From the NCBI GenBank assembly GCA_030278955.1, contig JAOANR010000006.1, forward strand, positions 11,555,915-11,619,914: a DNA stretch of 64,000 bases, written 5' to 3'. This document shows positions 24,333 to 36,597 of the stretch, piece after piece. The notes beneath the pieces were generated by a model. It did not search any database. It saw only the letters and a program-made list of their open reading frames with translations, and was not told the origin of the DNA. The first letter of the stretch is position 1. Every line of letters begins with the position of its first letter. The DNA is from Hygrophila difformis (taxonomy: Eukaryota > Streptophyta > Magnoliopsida > Lamiales > Acanthaceae). The position numbers and the translations under genes were made by a program.

Positions 24333-27300
24333 TCAGTTGAGATTCCTCAGTTGGCGCATCCCGATACGTTTCACCAATTTTTCGAATGTTGCTGTTGGTA
24401 GTGCCTTGGTAAATAAATCTGCAAGATTATCAGCTGAACGGATTTGTTGCACATCTATTTCACCATTTTTCTGTAGATCATGAGTGAAGAAAAATTTTGG
24501 TGAAATATGTTTCGTTCTATCTCCTTTAATATACCCTCCCTTCAATTGTGCTATACAGGCTGCATTATCCTCATATAAAACTGTTGGGGGTATTTTCTCT
24601 TCAGTAGTTATGCTACAATTTTTCAGTATATGGTGCATCAGAGATCGCAACCATACACATTCTCGACTTGCTTCATGGATTGCTAAAATTTCAGCATGAT
24701 TTGAGGAAGTAGCAGTCAAAGTCTGCTTCATTGATCTCCATGAAATTGCAGTACCACCGCATGTAAAAATATAGCCAGTTTGAGATTTGGCTTTATGCGG
24801 ATCTGACAAATATCCAGCATCAGCAAAGCCGATTATTTCATGTCGAGAATTATTTGGGTAAAATAACCCAAGATCAATAGTTCCTTGGAGATAGCGAAAT
24901 ATATGTTTAATTCCATTCCAATGTCGTTTTGTAGGAGATGAACTGAATCTCGCTAATAAATTTACTGCAAATGATATATCTGGTCTAGTGCAGTTTGCGA
25001 GATACATTAAAGCACCTATGGCACTTAAATATGGGACCTCTGGTTCAAGAATTTGTTCACCTTCCTCTTGTGGTCTAAACGGATCCTTTTTTATATCAAG
25101 TGATCTTACGACCATTGGAGTACTCAATGGATGTGATTTATCCATATAAAATCGCTTTAATACTCTCTGAGTATAAGTTGTCTGATGAACAAAAGTTCCA
25201 TCATTTAAATATTCAATTTACAGACCAAGGCATGATTTGGTTTTACCAAAATCTTTAATTTCAAACTCCTTTTTCAGGTATTCAACAGCATTTTGAAGCT
25301 CCTCTGGAGTTCCAATCAAGTTGAGATCATCAACATAAACTGCAATAATTACAAACCCTTGTCCATTTTTCTTAATGAAAATACATGGACAAATTGGGTC
25401 ATTTGTATAACCCTCTTGTATCAATGACTCACTGAGTCGGTTATACCACATTCGCCCGGACTGTTTCAGTCCATATAGGGATTTTTGTAATTTAATGGAA
25501 TACATATGTCTAGGATTTGATTCATATGTCTCTGACATTTTTAATCCTTCTGGGACCTTCATATAGATATCTGTATCTAAATTTCCATATAGATACGCAG
25601 TAATAACATCCATTAATCTCATTTCAAGATTTTGATGGACCGCTAAACTGATAAGATATCTAAATGTTATTCCATCCATTACAGGGGAATATGTTTCCTC
25701 ATAATCAAATCCGGGTCTCTGTGAGAACCCTTGGGCGACTAATCTCGCTTTGTATCTGACAATTTCATTTTTGTCATTTCTTTTTCTTACAAAAACCCAT
25801 CTGTATCCAACTGGCTTTATATTTTCTGGTGTTTTGACAATCGGTCCAAACACATTTCGTCTAGCCAGGGAATCCAATTCAGATTGGATTGCATCTTTCC
25901 ATATTGGCCAATCTTTTCTTTTCCGACATTCATCAACCGAATTTGGTTCATGATCCTCGTCATCATTTATGATGTCAAGTGCTATGTGGTACGAGAATAC
26001 ATTATCTATGATAATTGCATCTCGATTCCAAACATTTCTGCTTGTGACAAAATTGATTGATATTTCATTATTTTCAAGTTCATTCTCCTCTGGAGCTGCA
26101 AGTTCCTGCTCCTCTGGAGCTATTTGCTCTTCAAGAGCGTCTTTTTCCTCTGGAATATTTTCTGTAATTTTGTCACTTTCAATGATTTGTGATCCTCTTT
26201 TCTTTCGAGGATTTTTATCTTTTGAACCTGGTGGTCTACCACGCTTCAAGCGTGCAGTAGATTCATCTTTGGCACTTGTAATTGGTCCCTCTGGGACATT
26301 AATTTTGATTGGAACATTTGCTGCCAGTATATGAGATTTAGTTACTCTTTTAGAGTCGCATAATGCATCCGGCAATTGATTTGCAATACTCTGCAAATGT
26401 ACAATTCTTTGTACTTCTAGTTCACAATCATTTGTACGAGGATCGAAGAAATCTAACGGTGTTTTCCAGTTGATTTCTTTTTCTTTCTTTGGTTGATTTC
26501 TATCTCCCCCTAATGTCGGGAAATGAGATTCGTCAAAATGACAATCTTTGAATTTCGCAGTAAATAAATCACCAGTTAATGGTTCGAGATATCGAATAAT
26601 CGATGGTGATTCATACCCGACATATATTCCCAATCTATGTTGGGGACCCATCTTTGTGCGCTGAGGTGGTGCAATCGGGACATACACAGCGCAACCAAAT
26701 ATTCTGAGATGGGATATATTGGGTTCATGCCCAAATGTTAATTGTATAGGGGAGTATTCATGATAATGTGTCGGTCTTAACCGCACCAATTTTGCTGCAT
26801 GTAATATTGCATGCCCCCAAGCTGTCAATGGCAATCCAGATCTCATTAATAATGGTCTGGCAATTAATTGTAAACGCTTTATAAGCGATTCAGCAAGTCC
26901 ATTCTGTGTATGGACATGAGCAACAGGATGCTCAACTGTTATGCCAATTGACATGCAGTATTCATCAAACCTCTGGGATGAATATTCACCAGCATTATCC
27001 AATCGGATATTTTTTATTGTATAATCAGGGAACTGTGCTCGTAATTTAATAATTTGAGCAAGTAATTTTGCAAACGCATGGTTACGAGATGATAATAATG
27101 ATACATTGGACCATCGTGTTGATGCATCAATTAGCACCATAAAATATTTAAATGGTCCACATGGTGGGATCTATAGGTCCACATATATCACCCTGAATTC
27201 TTTCAAGAAAACTGGGGCTTTCAGTTCCCACTTTCGTTGGTGAATGTTTGGAAATCAATTTTCCTTGGGAGCAAGCAACACATATATAATCATTATGTTG

Positions 27301-27938
27301 CAGCAACTTTTGTCCCTTTAATGAATGGCCATGACTATTTGTAATAATTCGCCTCATCATTGTAGAGCCAGGATGGCCTAGGCGATCATGCCATATCATA
27401 TATTCATCATTAAGCCTATGGTTTCCAATAGACTTCTGGCCTATTTTGGGATAATATATATTAGTGGGACTCTGGCCATTAATAAACATCTGGTTTATTT
27501 GGGGAATATTAGACCTGTGGTCTAAGTGATAATTTTCAATTGTATTTATCTTTGAAAAATACAATCCAGAAGACAGAGCTGGTAATTTTTTCAATATATA
27601 TTTTTCTTACCATGTGTGGTATTTGTAATTAATAAATATTCGACATTCTCTGAAGTCGATGTCTCAAGATGATACCCATTTTCTCGGATATCTTTAAAAC
27701 TTAATAAATTTCTTCGAGACTTGGGAGATAGGAGTGCATTTTTCACAATTAATTTTGTTCCCTTTGGGAAAATAAGGTTGGCTGTGCCAATTCCTTGTAT
27801 AATATTTGCACTACCACATATTGTGTTTATATTTGTATCTCCCATTTTTAAATTGGAAAAATACCTTATGTCTTTTAGTATTGTGTGCGTTGAAGCACTA
27901 TCAATAAGACATATATTATCACTTTTAAAATTCCTCAT
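24333..27938 (-). pseudogene. Disrupted pol polyprotein of copia copy 1
   Basis: Pieces in order on the minus strand: protease (27591-27938; active-site DSAST), GAG-pre-integrase (27148-27594; HDRLGHPGS and CVACSQGK zinc site), integrase core plus reverse transcriptase (25218-27140; LDNAGEY, TQNGLAE, YRWVFVRKRN, AVYVDDLNL) and RNase H (24333-25145; ARFSSSPT, ADAGYLSDP, LFTKALP). Compared with the second copy, frame is lost near 27592 and near 27165, and a CAA glutamine codon has become TAA at about 25218. Each domain is otherwise well kept, so the lesions look recent or were inherited from a defective parent. The protein is about 75-80 percent similar to copy 2 by eye. Confidence 0.9.
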
Positions 27939-28093
27939 TTTGCTGGAATTAAAACAAGATATAATTAATATTAAAACAAGATTTAACATAAGTGAAATAT
28001 TACAATACAGAGACAATAAGATAGCACACATACAAAAGTAAAGACAGATACAGAAGTTCAAAGCGTAATAAAAATAATAATACAACATAACAA

Positions 28094-29092
28094 TTAAACC
28101 AAATCATTATATAAATCTTCAACTTGAAATTCTGGGATATTGGGCATATTCTCCTCAGAATTTATTCTGTCAACATGGTTTGTTTCAACCACCCTTTTTC
28201 CTTTATCCCTCTGGGAATCTTGATAAAGTTTCACCCAATGATCTCTGGTACGACAATTTTTGTACCAGTGCCCTTTTAGGCCGCATCTATCGCATTTTGC
28301 TTCTTCATAGTTCTGTTCTTGGACATCACCTCTGGTGTTGCCCTGATTCTGATTACGTGTGTTTGTCGTGGGCCTAATGTAAACATTGTTGCGGAAATGA
28401 TTTTTCCCACGGCCTCGGTTATACCCACGACCACGAGGTCTCTGACCCCGGCCACGACTACGGCCACGACCACGGCTGGAAGATTCAGTCACATGTGCCT
28501 CTGGCAATGGACTACTGCCAATTGGTCTCATTTCATGATTTTTTAATAATAAATCATTATTCTTTTCAGCCAATAACAAAAACGTAATCAGATCAGAATA
28601 TTCAGTGAAACCCTGTGCTCGGTATGTTTGCTGTAACACCGTATTGGAGGGGTGGAATGTAGAGAATGTCTTCTCTAGCATTTGTTTATCAGTAATTGCC
28701 TCACCACACAGTCTTAATTGTGATACGATATTAAACAGAGCAGAATTGTAATCATTTACTGATTTAAAATCCTGGAATCGTAAGTGTGACCAGTCATACT
28801 GGGCTCGAGGGAGATTAATTGATCTTAAATGATCATATCTTTTTTCCAAATTCTCCCAGAGTTCAATTGGGTCTTTGACCGTTAAATACTGTGTTTTCAA
28901 TCCCTCATCAAGATGATGGCGGATGAAAATCATAGCTTTCGCACGGTCTTGGTTTGAAGCCTGATTATCTTTTTCAATTATTTTTTCAAGACCCATTGAT
29001 TCCAAATGGATTTCAACATCCATTTTCCAAGATAGATAATTATCTCCAGATACCATCAGTGGTCTGAAATCCTGCTTTGTCAAGTTAGCCAT
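28094..29092 (-). CDS. Gag protein of copia copy 1
   Basis: An intact frame of about 332 residues from ATG at 29092 (MANLTKQDF). The N-terminal part matches copia Gag (YLSWKMDVEIHLESMGLE, then QYDWSHLRFQDFKSV). A strongly basic Arg-Gly segment (RGRGRSRGRGQRPRGRG) lies at about residues 208-232, and a CCHC zinc knuckle follows (CDRCGLKGHWYKNC). It forms the particle and binds RNA. The frame closes before the protease, so Gag and Pol are separate ORFs in this family, with an AT-rich spacer of about 155 bp. Confidence 0.88.
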   Translation of the reverse strand: MANLTKQDFRPLMVSGDNYLSWKMDVEIHLESMGLEKIIEKDNQASNQDRAKAMIFIRHHLDEGLKTQYLTVKDPIELWENLEKRYDHLRSINLPRAQYDWSHLRFQDFKSVNDYNSALFNIVSQLRLCGEAITDKQMLEKTFSTFHPSNTVLQQTYRAQGFTEYSDLITFLLLAEKNNDLLLKNHEMRPIGSSPLPEAHVTESSSRGRGRSRGRGQRPRGRGYNRGRGKNHFRNNVYIRPTTNTRNQNQGNTRGDVQEQNYEEAKCDRCGLKGHWYKNCRTRDHWVKLYQDSQRDKGKRVVETNHVDRINSEENMPNIPEFQVEDLYNDLV

Positions 29093-29156
29093 AATAGAAT
29101 TATTGAAATACAAAATATTACCTCAAAGAAATTCCGGCAGAGCTCCGTTCGTAGCT

Positions 29157-29169
29157 CGTGCTGATAACG
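29157..29169 (-). other. Primer-binding-site-like sequence of copia copy 1
   Basis: CGTTATCAGCACG on the minus strand immediately follows the 5' LTR end ATAACA. The same sequence sits next to the second copia copy. Confidence 0.7.
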
Positions 29170-29525
29170 TGTTATAGAAATAATGATATATATATATATG
29201 TGAGTATAAATTATATGTGTAATAATATGTTTGTTGTGTATATATATATATATATAAGCTTGAGCTTAGGAGTGGTAATGACTATAATTATCTTAAGAAA
29301 ACAATAATGAACAAAAGAGCAAATGTAGAGAAAATAGCAAGATGAGGAGATTGTATTAATTTCTATATCATCTCAATGAACAAACTCATCTATTTATAGG
29401 CAAATATAATCCACCTTGTATGACATTAAGAGCCACCTTATATGACATTAATAGCCACCATATTTTACTTTCTCATCATAGCAAGACATTCAATATGCAT
29501 GTTTTTAATGCATGTATCTAGAACA
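29170..29525 (-). repeat. 5' LTR of copia copy 1
   Basis: 356 bp and the partner of 23773-24204. No base substitutions were seen outside the TA runs. Confidence 0.9.
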
Positions 29526-29744
29526 ACTAATAATATATATAATTTTATTAAATATAATAAATATTTAATCGAATACGAACGAATATCGAATCGAATATTG
29601 AGATTTTGTATTCGTATTTGTTTAGTTATCGAATCGAATATGTTTTATTCGAATCATAAAATTTCGAATACGAATAGCAAAATTTCGAATCGAATCACGA
29701 ATCGGATCAAAATTATTCTATTCGTTTGCAACCCTAGTTGCAAT

Positions 29745-30338
29745 AGCTAATGGAAATTCAACTTTGAACCCCTTTGCCAATGTAACTTTGTGGGTGACAA
29801 TGCGGCATCAATAAAATCGCTTTCCTTGAACAATTCCTTCATCGAAAATTATTGATTCAAGACCAACTCTTCAACAAATTGCATCGCCGTAATACTCGAT
29901 TTTGAGATCCAGATGATGGGATAAAAAGTGCACAAAATTACCATCCTTGTTTTATACGTATACAGCATATTATATGAGTATTATCCATATTACAGTACAT
30001 CGTAGAGCATATAAACATCATACTTGGTACAACTCAGCGAATCAAAACCACAAGCATCAAGCTCTATAATTACCACAAAAGCAAATTGGTCACATAACAT
30101 GGAATCGAAGGTCATGTATTTCTCAACCCTGGGCGGGTACGACATTCCTTCTTTGCTTTCACTTCATTTCCTGTGTGCAAGACGCTGTAATGAATGAGCA
30201 TCGTTATAGGTGAGGAATGGTGGGGGCTTTTCTTTTCTATTAAGTGACTTCCCATGTTAGCCGAAAGTGGCGCAAACATATCAAATCAGTATTCAAATTT
30301 TTTTAATGAAAACAATACCTTAAATATGTGCAGATGTG
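29745..30338. other. Downstream flank of ALADIN
   Basis: It holds the 3'UTR side of the minus-strand ALADIN gene next to the hAT-like element. No ORF or repeat is recognised. Confidence 0.4.
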
Positions 30339-33300
30339 TCAACGAAATATGAGAGGGTATGTGCAGCAAAATCCACTGCTCCAACACTGCATCGGAAGAT
30401 TGAACTAATCAGGAAATGGCACTGATAGTGGAATATATTGTTTATACTTGTGTAGAAGACATCGCATATGTCACAAAACTCCATGCATGATTGTAAACCA
30501 ATTATAGGATCGCGTAAGACGCCTGAGTTAATGTCCGAGTAAGAAATGAACATAATTGTTTTTTTTCTTTTTTATTTAAGAAAGGGGAAAAATGGAGCAA
30601 ATAACAAACCACGGAAAGTAATGGTCCCTGCTTGAATTTGTCGTAGAATGAAAACGCTACAGGCTTTGGATTGTCCCCAGGTCCTCGGATGAAACCTCTG
30701 AATTAGCCCAAAAAAACACAAAAAAGAAAAGAAACCGGAATGAGCTCTCTTTTTAGTAAAAACAAACAAGAATAGTTATATAGCAACAGAAAACAGAATG
30801 AGCTCTTTTAAGTGAAAAACAGACAACAAAAGCATTTATATACCACCAGAAAATAGACGAAGCCAGTATGGCAAATCTACATTGTGGGTTTATAAAGCTT
30901 GCCTAATTCACCCATGATGGCAAGTTTCAGTATATTTTCCCTTATAGCCCAAACTCGACGGCCTCTGTGACTTTGGGTCATATAGAAGCCAAAGCTATCC
31001 CAAGAAACTTCTTTTTGTCATTTGCTTACAGCAACTCTAGAAGGAAACTTGAAACTTGGTTGTTGTCTAATGATTTAGAGATTTTCAAAAAGAACATCTA
31101 ATAGCAGAAAAGAAAGCCTTACCCAACAACTAATTTTAGCTGATTCACCTTTATAAAATTTATTTTGATCTTTGTGCACCAAAACCATGTTCTCTTCTCT
31201 CTTTTTTTGCTTAGCGAAATTATATTAAAAAATAATAATAATAAAATAAAAAAAGAAGAAGAAGAAGAAGAAGAAAAAGAAGGCCCGTAAAAGAATGTGA
31301 TTATAAAAGGTATATAGAATTGTTATTTGTGTGGCATGGGCTCCCACCACCCCTTTCCAGGCCTTCAATGGCTCCTCAAAAAAAAAAGGTATATAGAATT
31401 AATAGTTCATCATCAGTGATGAGATTTGAACTTACATCAATGATGTTGAAATCAAGGGAGTTCTTTTCACATCAAATATGGCAATGAGACCTTTGTATAA
31501 GTCATCACCATCTCTATATGATACAGCCAATCTCTCTCCTGAAGCATCCCATGCTATCTTCTCAATAATTTGGCTGCACAATGACAACAAAATTAGCAGC
31601 GCCTTCCATCAGTTGGTGTGATGGTGTATTCTTCCCAAAATCATTTATCTCAAGGAACTAAATGAATTACCCCAAAATTTTCATATGAGATAACTTACAA
31701 TTTGAACAAAACTAGTTTAACGAAAAACTGAATCATGCTTCATGATACAAGAGAGTCGAGAGTATACTGTATAATAGAACATTGCCTTAAAGGGTTTGCT
31801 ACCTGTCAGTTAGTGAATTTATCTCTGGCAACTCAACTGGTATTAGATGTGCATCTGGAGAAGCCACCAGTTAATATACAGTACCATTTATACAATACCA
31901 GTCTTAAATATATATCAAACTGAATGCAGCCGAGGTAACAAAAAGCATAAAACATCCACATAGTAAGATACTTTCTGCTTCATGAGGCTTTTCCTCAAAC
32001 AAAGATAGGATCCAAAACCCAAAGACCTTTCCTTTTCAGCTGTTCATGAAACCTGAATAACTCCTCAAAACAGAAATCAGGCCAAGAAATTTAAAGCATC
32101 CAAAAACACAGGAAATCTTGTAATTAAAACAGAAGTGATCTTGTAATTTCAAGGTAAGTACGGCCAGATTTAATTGACCGTTTGGTATTCTATCATCACA
32201 CTGATCTAGGAAGGACCCTTTTAATTGTTTATGCCGGCAATATTATTATGGCCAGAGATGATATTTATGGCATTCAACTCCAGAAATCCTTTCTTCATAT
32301 AGAGATTCAAACTAAGGATCTCAAATTAATCAAATACTTCGTTGGCATTGAAACTGCATGTTTCAAAAATGAAATTTTAAAGCATTCGATCCATGTTTAT
32401 GCTGGATAATGTAGTCCATGTGCGCGTTGCATAATCGGATAATAAATGAAACTCGCGAAACCAGAATGTTTCAAATACCTAGCGATGGAGGCTTTGATGC
32501 AAAGTGAATAGACGCTAATGCCGACGATTTAGAAAAAGAAAGGAGTATCATACGGCCATCAGGATCCCATGTAGCTCCCTGTCATCAACAACAGAGATGC
32601 ACTCAAACTACTATCCATCCAGAATCAGTTGCTCAGCATGGGAAGTTTTGCATATAAATAACAAGGCAACAAACAGAACAATTTGATAGAAGACTCCACC
32701 AAAACAGGACAGCACATGCATTAAGCACACATAGCTAATGTACAATCATGCCTAGAGCTGCAAATGAATTGACCTCAAGCCGAGCTTCGGAAAACTTTGC
32801 TCTCAAACTGGTTTTTGAGCCCCAGATATCAATTTGAAATTATTTTAGGAGAGATGAAGCCTATCCATGTGATCGAGTAATTATCAAATCTTGGTTGAAC
32901 TCAAATCTATGTTAGGCTTTACATCACCAGACCAACAGAGAATCAATAAAGGGTGTCAAAGAGAAAGATAATCCATATTTACTTCAGTATCTTTACTTAA
33001 ACTGGAAATTCTCATTCATTTTGGAATTAGAAACTCCAGCCTTCAGCCACCATCACTTACAGCCAGCATACCAAACAATTTCAAAATCTTAGCTCAATTC
33101 TTCTTTTTAATAGCATTCAAGTTGCAAAGGAATCAAAAGCCCTATCTAAAAACACAATTCATGTCTTGTATTTAATGACTTCAGATTTTTAATTGGTTAA
33201 TAGTGGTAATACTAATAACAAGAAACATACCTCAGTTTATTTAATTTTATTAAGTGGGGGTTAAAATTCAGAGAAAGAGCAATTCCAAAAATAAGTGATA

Positions 33301-36300
33301 ATCTTGTCATTTACTGCAGATGAAAAATAAGCTCAAAGTCAGATTTTTAAGGTTACAACTTACAATGTTATCTTTTATGTATTTCCTTTCGTTACTGAAT
33401 CACTCCAAATATCAATTTTCAAAGTTCATATGATTTTTACCTTTCACATCCTCAAAAGTTACAAACTGAACTCAACAAAATCCATCAACCTGAGCTTCAT
33501 CTACTCAGTAGAAACATCCAGGGAGGTTTAAGAATACAGTTAAGTGAAGGTGGTGTTATTAAACATATGCATGGTCCCTTACGTACATTTTGAAAAATTA
33601 TAATGTCACCGAGAATAAGAGAAAAAAGCACAAATAAAAGAGTGTCATTCAAAATTTACTTGGTAAGCTATCTAATATATAGACAACATCATAATTCAAT
33701 CAAAAGCCACACCACAAGAATAACACAAAAGTCTCAAACCTTCTTAAACTATGACTTCAAAAGAATAGTTTAAATTCCCAGCTATTACCCATTGGTATGT
33801 TATTAACTCACCGTGACAAAGCCATTTTTTGAGGACCATGGTTCTGACGTCCAAGTGTTTGTCTCCCAAAGGTAAAATGCTCCATCACTGAATTAATTAA
33901 TAAATGGTCCATAAGAATGAAACCCTTGAAATGTCAATAAATGCATATTCAAAAAGCTCAGAATAAGCATATCAAAATTGGCAACATATGGTGGTTTACA
34001 ATTTTGCCATGAAAAAATAATCTCCAGAGGGGGACCACTTCAGCAGTGATATGCCTCCTAAACCCCTTCGGATGGGGGTGCCAAGTCCTGTAATGAAAAG
34101 TCAATTTTTAAGAAGGAATATTACTGTTTCCAAGTTATTTATTCAACAATCACAATAGCCAACCTGAATCGTGGATGCAAATTCTATACAGAACATTTAA
34201 TACAATAATTCACTTAAACCTCGAACCAATAACTAGATAAGGACCAATACCATGAATAACATGAATAATCACATATCAAGAAGCATAGTTTATGAGGAAA
34301 AACTATCAGGAAACAGACAGAAAAATAACGAAGCCCAGTTAAAGTTTTTATACATTGATTTACAAGTAGAAAAACAACGCTGAGAATACATCTATACCTT
34401 GTGAAACATCCCAAATGGTGAAAGATGAGCTCTCAAACGACGCTGAAGCCAAATATGTAGAACAAAGTTAAGGAACTTATAAGATTCATTCATTCTTTAG
34501 GAGCATGCGTTTCAATGCTTAATTGGTATGTCTAATTGAAAATACACAGGTCGACCTACAAATAATTATAACAAATAAAAAAAAAAAATGTGACAAGTAT
34601 GCCTTCTGCCCTTTTCAAGGCATACAAATGCAGATCATCTTTTAAAAAAATTAATAGACTAATATATTCATGCAAAAAGGGTAACCAAGAATTTGACTCT
34701 TCTAAAAGCATTTCAACTATTTCATCCTACTACAAGATAGATAGCGCTTTCAGGTGATATCCAGACATGTGAATATAAATTGATCATCAAACTTTGGCAC
34801 TTACAGTTGCATGTGCAAAGGAGAATCATGATATAATTGAATTTAAGCCAAATAAGGTTCTAAAACCAGAAAGAGATAGAAACTAAGATATTAGTAACAT
34901 TGAACATGTTTCATGTTACAGCTCATTGGGATATCTTCCATCAGGACTCCAAGAGAGTGCACTAATTTGTTCAGAATTTGAACTTTGGAGGAAATCCACC
35001 AACGTCCATCTCGCCCCAGAACCTCTGGAAAGTGTGCTAGAGGCCATGCCAGACCTAACAGATGGTACATTACCAGGATAAGAAGCTGCCCACATGCAAA
35101 TGCCACCCCTGTATCAGAAGATACAATATAATCAAGCTAAAAGGTACCAACTAAAATTGGAAAAGAAAATTAGACATGATTTACAATGAAAACGCAAAGA
35201 AGATTTATTTTGTCGCACTAACTTGCATGCCACAGAAAGTGTTCTCCCTCCATTAGGTCTCCACTCAAGAATCTTGACATCCTTTTGTACGTCATGAGAC
35301 AAAACACAGAGGGGGCTTCCATCTGGTTGAAGGAATAAGAAAGTCAGCAGCATCCAGTAATCAGCAGAGCATGATGAAGAATAGTTGTACTTCTCAGGGG
35401 GGAGAGTGTTAAGCGTCAAGTGGCAGTTTTTTAATTAAAAAAAAAAAACAAAACAAAACAAAACATAACAAACAAAAAGAAACAAATTACAAAACAAAAC
35501 AAAGCAAAAACAAAACCCATAAAACTAACAAGTGGCTAAGATAATTACCAGGATCATCATAGTCACGGATTGTCACATGATGTGACCCAGAAACAAACGC
35601 CAAGATATGTTTGTGAGGATGCCAACTTACACTGTGAAGATCAATGTCTTGTAATAATTTAACCTGGAGGCGTATATAAATAGCTCAACGTAAGTATTCC
35701 TCCACTATGCATCAGCGATTGATAATATTTCTGGGTTATAGCCTCACTAATAATGCCCCCCTTGTTTCACCAACAAAATCTAATGAAGTATAGGTTGAAA
35801 TGATTATTTGGCATACTTAACAAAATATTACTCAAAAAGAATACTCAGCACCTGCTTATTGCATTTCATATCAAACATTAACTAATTCCATCACCTAAGA
35901 GCAAGAAAGTCAGCAGCATCCAGTAATCACTCACCCCAAAATTTGTGTATCTTATGACGAATAAACCATACTGCTATAATTATGAATACCGAAAACTATT
36001 CGTTTCTCAACCAAACTCAGGCAAGTTTCAAATATACTAAGTATAAGTACAATAAAAGCATAAAACATCTGAGAACGCATAAATACATCAGTGGGCTGGA
36101 GATGAGGCACTATAGAGCCACTCAGCAGAGCATTTATTGTTGAAGACAGAATGCTCAAACCTCCATTCCTTTGTGAAACTGCTTCCTGTTCAGTTTCCGT
36201 GCCCGATAAGTTGTCCGATTCGAACAGAATTGGACTGAATATTTTTCCCTGCAGTTGTATCATAGCTCAACTTCAATTATCACGCCTTCGATACAGCAGC

Positions 36301-36597
36301 AAGCAGCAGAAGAAGAAAAATAACAAGAAGACATCGCAATCTATAACGCATTAAGAAGTAGAAAATGGGATTAGAGTACTATAATTTTAGCGTAGGTGTC
36401 CCTGGCCTGATCATCGCTGATCTGGTCCGCCGTAACTGCACGAATAAATGCAGTGAACATTGAAAATCATTAATCATCAGAAATCACGAAACAAAATTAG
36501 AGAAAAACGAGTGAAAATTATTGAAATCAGGGTTGAAACCAAGTTCGCGGTTGATTTCGCAGATCGTGACTGAGCCTGGCTGGGGGAACGACGGCAT
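30339..36597 (-). CDS. AAAS: ALADIN, WD-repeat nucleoporin
   Basis: Fourteen exons join in frame: 36540-36597, 36380-36435, 36087-36248, 35549-35663, 35223-35322, 34935-35108, 34398-34456, 34000-34087, 33812-33887, 32479-32578, 31803-31854, 31436-31573, 30610-30697 and 30339-30386, giving about 437 residues. It starts MPSFPQPGSV and ends CCTYPLIFR. WD-repeat blades are seen as SVSWHPHKHILAFVSG, ILEWRPNGGRTLSVAC, ALSWSPDGRYLASASFES, LLKWSPSGDYFFMAKL, GATWDPDGRMILLSF and KIAWDASGERLAVSYRDG. ALADIN is a seven-bladed propeller of the nuclear pore complex. All junctions are GT-AG except intron 6, which reads AT-AC. The gene's introns also carry a copia fragment and a short retroposon-like insert. 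Symbol follows the animal orthologue. Confidence 0.92.
31322..31387 (+). repeat. Short A-tailed retroposon-like insert, copy 1
   Basis: A 66-bp insert starts GTTATTTGTGTGGC, contains GGGCTCCCACCACC and TGGCTCCTC, and ends in ten A. It is flanked by a perfect 13-bp duplication GGTATATAGAATT (31309-31321 and 31388-31400). It sits in ALADIN intron 12. A related unit lies inverted at 46122-46185. Confidence 0.75.
32182..32405 (+). pseudogene. Decayed copia reverse-transcriptase fragment
   Basis: The plus-strand frame resembles the copia RT palm: FYHHTDLGRTLLIVYAGNIIM, then TKDLKLIKYFVGIE. The catalytic YVDD-type motif has become YAGN. It lies in ALADIN intron 10, antisense to the gene, with no LTRs nearby; an old fragment. 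Confidence 0.75.
34457..34934 (-). other. U12-type AT-AC intron of ALADIN
   Basis: Exon 6 ends GATGGAAG and the intron begins ATATCCCAAT. It ends TTCTAC before the exon sequence ATATTTGGCTTCAG. TTCCTTAAC, the U12 branch-site consensus, lies ten bases before the 3' end. Only this AT-AC junction restores the reading GRYLASASFES, and no GT-AG pair does so. Confidence 0.85.

Larger units (their letters stand above)
23773..29525 (-). mobile_element. Ty1/copia LTR retrotransposon, first copy
   Basis: A 5753-bp element on the minus strand, inserted in the hAT-like element. A perfect 5-bp target duplication ACTAA is present (23768-23772 and 29526-29530). The LTRs, read on the minus strand, start TGTTCTAGAT and end CTATAACA. 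Gene order is gag, protease, integrase, reverse transcriptase, RNase H, as in Ty1/copia. Outside AT microsatellite length and an approximately 70-bp internal duplication in the left LTR, the LTRs look identical. The pol region carries two frameshifts and one nonsense codon, so the copy cannot encode its own enzymes. Confidence 0.93.
22519..29736. mobile_element. Non-autonomous hAT-like element split by a copia element
   Basis: The left end is TAGGGTTGCAATCGAATCG and the right end is the complement, ending TTTGCAACCCTA. Both are flanked by the identical 8-bp duplication GTTGCAAT (22511-22518 and 29737-29744). Dozens of ATTCG/CGAAT words in both orientations fill the first 270 bp and the last 200 bp. 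These are probably subterminal transposase-binding repeats. Removing the copia insertion leaves about 1.46 kb with no transposase, so it would need an autonomous hAT partner. Confidence 0.85.

Noticed and set aside
32182..32409. 75-codon ORF in an ALADIN intron as a gene
   Set aside because: It matches a copia reverse-transcriptase fragment with a broken catalytic motif and no element around it.
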